Below, piece by piece: positions 62,298 through 64,000 of a DNA stretch of 64,000 bases. The translations under genes were made by a program, and so were the position numbers. The notes beneath the pieces were generated by a model. That model was given only the letters and a program-made list of their open reading frames with translations. It searched no databases and was not told where the DNA came from. Position 1 is the first letter of the stretch. Each line of letters starts with the position of its first letter. The stretch comes from Flavobacterium sp. SH_e (GTDB taxonomy: Bacteria > Bacteroidota > Bacteroidia > Flavobacteriales > Flavobacteriaceae). The DNA is taken from NCBI RefSeq assembly GCF_025717045.1, contig NZ_JAOVZN010000005.1, positions 372,001-436,000 on the forward strand. The letters are read 5' to 3'.

Positions 62298-62328
62298 CGA
62301 TAGTGCAGATTTGCAATCCACGCTATCG
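62298..62328. repeat. Small palindromic element beside the adaptor remnant
   Basis: CGATAG (62298-62303) pairs with CTATCG (62323-62328) around AGATTTGCAATCC, which is itself nearly palindromic. Very similar elements (GGATTTGCAATCC) are frequent in Bacteroidota intergenic DNA by recollection. It abuts the adaptor fragment at 62329. Confidence 0.55.
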
Positions 62329-62387
62329 GGCAGTTTCATGCTATAGATTTTTTAACCTACACTATAATCGAGGAAAAACAATTTTAA
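62329..62387 (+). pseudogene. Remnant of a second adaptor gene 3' end
   Basis: This matches 58278-58335 (end of the adaptor gene) at 54 of 58 positions. Read in the same frame it still encodes QFHAIDFLTYTIIEEKQF before a stop. Three of the differences are a silent Tyr codon, a Thr-to-Ile change and a silent Glu codon; the fourth turns the stop into Gln. The 5' part of the gene is gone. It marks the boundary of the effector cassette. Confidence 0.8.
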
Positions 62388-62431
62388 GAATAATACTACT
62401 TTTTAAACTATTAAACCAACTTCTTTTTTAA

Positions 62432-62581
62432 TATATTTGCAGTCCTAAAAGTTAAGACATGATTACAGAAAAAAAGTTTGCCCGTGTGGTATGGTGGCGG
62501 TATTGGAAACAACTGCAACGCGTTCTTAACTGCGTAGGACACCTAACCTACGCGGGTTTTATATTTCCCTAAAAGTTAAGA
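62432..62581 (+). ncRNA. Structured leader or small RNA of unknown class
   Basis: TATATTTG (62432-62439) is a good TAnnTTTG box. The predicted start lies at a 14-bp direct repeat CCTAAAAGTTAAGA (62444-62457) that recurs at 62568-62581. Between them is a GC-rich structured segment: GCCCGTG (62480-62486) can pair with CGCGGGT (62551-62557), ACGC with GCGT, and GCGTAGG (62532-62538) with CCTACGC (62547-62553), followed by GGGTTTTATATTT like a terminator. A 37-codon ORF (62459-62572) with WWRYW runs through it. The 78-nt folded part is tRNA-sized but has no T-loop, so I do not call it a tRNA. Confidence 0.5.
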
Positions 62582-62583
62582 TT

Positions 62584-62817
62584 ATGAGTACCAAAACCCT
62601 TTCAAAAGAAGCCGAAATCGGTCTAATGAATTTCTTCAACGACAGAATTGACCCACTCGATATGGCGAGAGCCATAAGACAGGTAAATCTAACCCTCGCA
62701 TTGGGCGTTCTAAACGATCAAGAAAACATTCAGTTAAACGCTGCCAAACTTGGAGACAGCTTCTATTGGCTCAATGAACTAGCCGAAATTTTAGATCCTT
62801 ATCTGGATTTGGAGTAA
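62584..62817 (+). CDS. Small conserved hypothetical protein
   Basis: A 77-residue soluble protein, Leu/Asn/Asp-rich, without a signal peptide (SKEAEIGLMNFFNDRIDPLDMARAIRQVNLTLALGVL). It has no recognised domain but a clear helical pattern. The ATG follows the second copy of the CCTAAAAGTTAAGA repeat, so it may be controlled by read-through of the upstream structured RNA. It ends before a bidirectional terminator. I recall similar small proteins as hypothetical genes of Flavobacterium. Confidence 0.75.
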   Translation: MSTKTLSKEAEIGLMNFFNDRIDPLDMARAIRQVNLTLALGVLNDQENIQLNAAKLGDSFYWLNELAEILDPYLDLE

Positions 62818-62843
62818 AGGTTTATTTCTTTTTGAAAAAAATT

Positions 62844-62882
62844 AAAACCCTCAGTTCTTTAAAAGATTGAGGGTTTTGTTTT
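62844..62882. terminator. Bidirectional terminator between convergent genes
   Basis: AAAACCCTCA (62844-62853) pairs with TGAGGGTTTT (62868-62877), with T-rich sequence on the right and A-rich sequence on the left, between the 62584 and 62898 genes. Confidence 0.8.
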
Positions 62883-62897
62883 TCAGTGGAAATATTT

Positions 62898-63641
62898 TTA
62901 TCCCAAACTCATCCCGCCATCCATAATAACATCCGCTCCAGTCATAAATACCGCAGCCTCACTACTTAAATGTGAAACCATTTTTGCGACATCTTCCGCC
63001 CTTCCCATTTGTTTTAGTGGGACTTTTTCTACTACGACATCCATAATGCTTTTTACGGTGGTTTCGTCTAGGCCTACTTTGTTCATGACTTCGGTTTGAG
63101 TTGGTCCTGGGCTAACCGAATTGACACGAATCTTTCTTGGTGCTAATTCTAATGCCGCCGATCTCATAAACGAATTCAAAGCCGTTTTACTCGCCGAATA
63201 AACCGAAGATCCTGGACCTGGCATACTCGCAGTATTCGAAGAAAGAAATACCACCGAAGCGCCATCTTTCAGAATCGGGATAAATTTGTTTAAAGTGAAA
63301 AAAGCACCTTTTAGATTCACGTTCATAATATTGTCGTACAACTCTTCTGTGGTATGTTCGATCATTCCTAAACCTGCAATTCCTGCATTGATAAACAAAA
63401 TATCAACCGAACCGAAATCGGCTTTTACTTGAACTGCCAATTTTTCAATATCCGAAATATTCGATTGGTCTGCTGTTATGGCTGTAACGCCTAGTTCTAA
63501 AGCTGCTTTTTCTATAGCTTCTTTTCTTCTTCCTGTAATGATTACGTTTGCGCCTTGTTCTTTTAACTGTTTGGCTGCTGCGTAACCTATTCCGCTGTTT
63601 CCGCCTGTTATAACGGCTGTTTTATTTTTTAGATTTTCCAT
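62898..63641 (-). CDS. Classical SDR oxidoreductase
   Basis: A 247-residue short-chain dehydrogenase with all standard motifs: cofactor loop TGGNSGIGYA (residues 11-20), NAGIAG, catalytic Ser region SSNTAS, YSASKTA with the Tyr and Lys, and the C-terminal TGADVIMDGGMSLG. Substrate cannot be told from sequence. The promoter region has a TATCTTTG box (63668-63675 on the minus strand) and overlapping TGGTA/TACCA half-sites at 63685-63720, like operators of HxlR- or MarR-type repressors. Confidence 0.92.
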   Translation of the reverse strand: MENLKNKTAVITGGNSGIGYAAAKQLKEQGANVIITGRRKEAIEKAALELGVTAITADQSNISDIEKLAVQVKADFGSVDILFINAGIAGLGMIEHTTEELYDNIMNVNLKGAFFTLNKFIPILKDGASVVFLSSNTASMPGPGSSVYSASKTALNSFMRSAALELAPRKIRVNSVSPGPTQTEVMNKVGLDETTVKSIMDVVVEKVPLKQMGRAEDVAKMVSHLSSEAAVFMTGADVIMDGGMSLG

Positions 63642-63667
63642 TTTGTATGTGTTTAAAATTAATGAGA

Positions 63668-63720
63668 CAAAGATAAATTCAAAATGGTATCACTTTGTAA
63701 CCAGTATCATGGAGTATACC
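63668..63720 (-). promoter_or_regulatory. Promoter and operator of the SDR gene
   Basis: The minus-strand -7 box TATCTTTG lies at 63668-63675. TGGTATCACTTTGTAACCA (63685-63703) is an imperfect palindrome (TGGTNNCA...TGNNACCA), and TATACCA ends at 63721. The position covers the -33 region, so a bound repressor would block the promoter. Confidence 0.5.
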
Positions 63721-63915
63721 AGAAATACATTTTAACATTATAAACGCATTTAAAAATCAGTTTTGTTTAAAAGTCCATTCTTAATGTTAAATATATAGTT
63801 CTCTTTTTTTTGTTTTTTGGTTAAAATCCTCCGATTTATTCAGATTTTTAATCCAATTTTCTTAATTTATTTCTAAAACTTCATTAAACGCAAGTTAAAA
63901 GTTAACAGGAATTCA

Positions 63916-63945
63916 TTGAGGTTCTTGCAATAAAGCGTATATTTG
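63916..63945 (+). promoter_or_regulatory. Promoter toward the right edge
   Basis: TTG (63916-63918), a 19-bp spacer and TATATTTG (63938-63945) match the Bacteroidota TTTG/TAnnTTTG promoter layout. The rest of 63642-63968 shows no gene. Confidence 0.5.
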
Positions 63946-63968
63946 AGTTAATACAGAAATTTATTATC

Positions 63969-64000
63969 GTGCAAGAAAAAACAAAATCATATAGTTTTAT
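63969..64000 (+). CDS. Possible partial CDS running off the window
   Basis: A GTG at 63969 opens ten codons (MQEKTKSYSF) with no stop before the edge, 23 bp after a good promoter box. Too short to identify; another start further right is equally possible. Confidence 0.25.
   Translation, partial: MQEKTKSYSF

Noticed and set aside
62480..62557. tRNA gene
   Set aside because: A 7-bp acceptor-like stem and a CTTAA loop suggest one, but there is no TTC-type T-loop, the D-arm does not form and the arms conflict with the terminator hairpin.
56100..62820. Complete type VI secretion locus or prophage
   Set aside because: Only vgrG and cassette genes are visible; no sheath, tube, ClpV, baseplate, capsid or integrase genes.

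Overview
The window looks like chromosomal DNA of a Flavobacterium-type member of the Bacteroidota. It is AT-rich and intergenic spacers are full of palindromic repeats. Many starts have a TAnnTTTG promoter box and no strong Shine-Dalgarno. It carries TPR-fused histidine kinases, LytTR pairs, an alginate-export-type porin family and a Bacteroidota-type VgrG. No rRNA gene, standard tRNA gene, transposase, integrase or CRISPR array is visible.

Region 1 (about 1-32 kb) is a detoxification/catabolism neighbourhood. It holds alpha/beta hydrolases, an isochorismatase-type hydrolase, two paralogous porins, two paralogous YtcJ-like amidohydrolases (one cytoplasmic with a Cys/His tail, one exported), an orphan M17 N-domain protein, DoxX, Dps, a ring-cleaving dioxygenase, an MBL-fold protein and a PuuE-like deacetylase. 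TPR/HisKA_2 sensor kinases paired with sigma-54 enhancer-binding response regulators (9229/11515 and 20718/22343) are interleaved with these genes. A GAF-type sigma-54 activator (15134) and a TPR-AraC protein (19068) add to the set. A perfect 12-bp palindrome, a 24-bp activator-like motif at fixed distance from the -7 box, and two sigma-54-like promoters connect several of the genes.

Region 2 (32-50 kb) has an orphan TPR kinase, a fabH-kinase-LytTR operon, a universal stress protein, and a Crp/Fnr regulator. The regulator is followed by a CRP-like site and a five-gene operon (YceI, tautomerase, SDR, NTF2-like, nitronate monooxygenase). A second LytTR system lies at 44.4-46.1 kb. Three promoters around it (DoxX 43770, hydrolase 48727 and cupin 49491, the last two on the minus strand) share two direct 12-mers of 21-bp period exactly 33 bp from the -7 box. 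I propose these as its regulon.

Region 3 (50-56 kb) holds a large tandem-domain Gly-rich lipoprotein, OsmC, a secreted hydrolase, and an OxyR with Cys199/Cys208.

Region 4 (56-62.8 kb) is an orphan type VI secretion island: vgrG, a small putative adaptor, a candidate effector and several AT-rich exported or membrane proteins (candidate immunity genes). A remnant of a second adaptor 3' end closes the island, which suggests cassette exchange. Just beyond is an undescribed structured leader/small RNA (62432-62581) with promoter, terminator hairpin, flanking 14-bp direct repeat and a Trp-rich 37-codon ORF.

Intergenic DNA contains at least four families of palindromic repeats. One has arms that covary between copies, and one forms four nested arms over about 360 nt.
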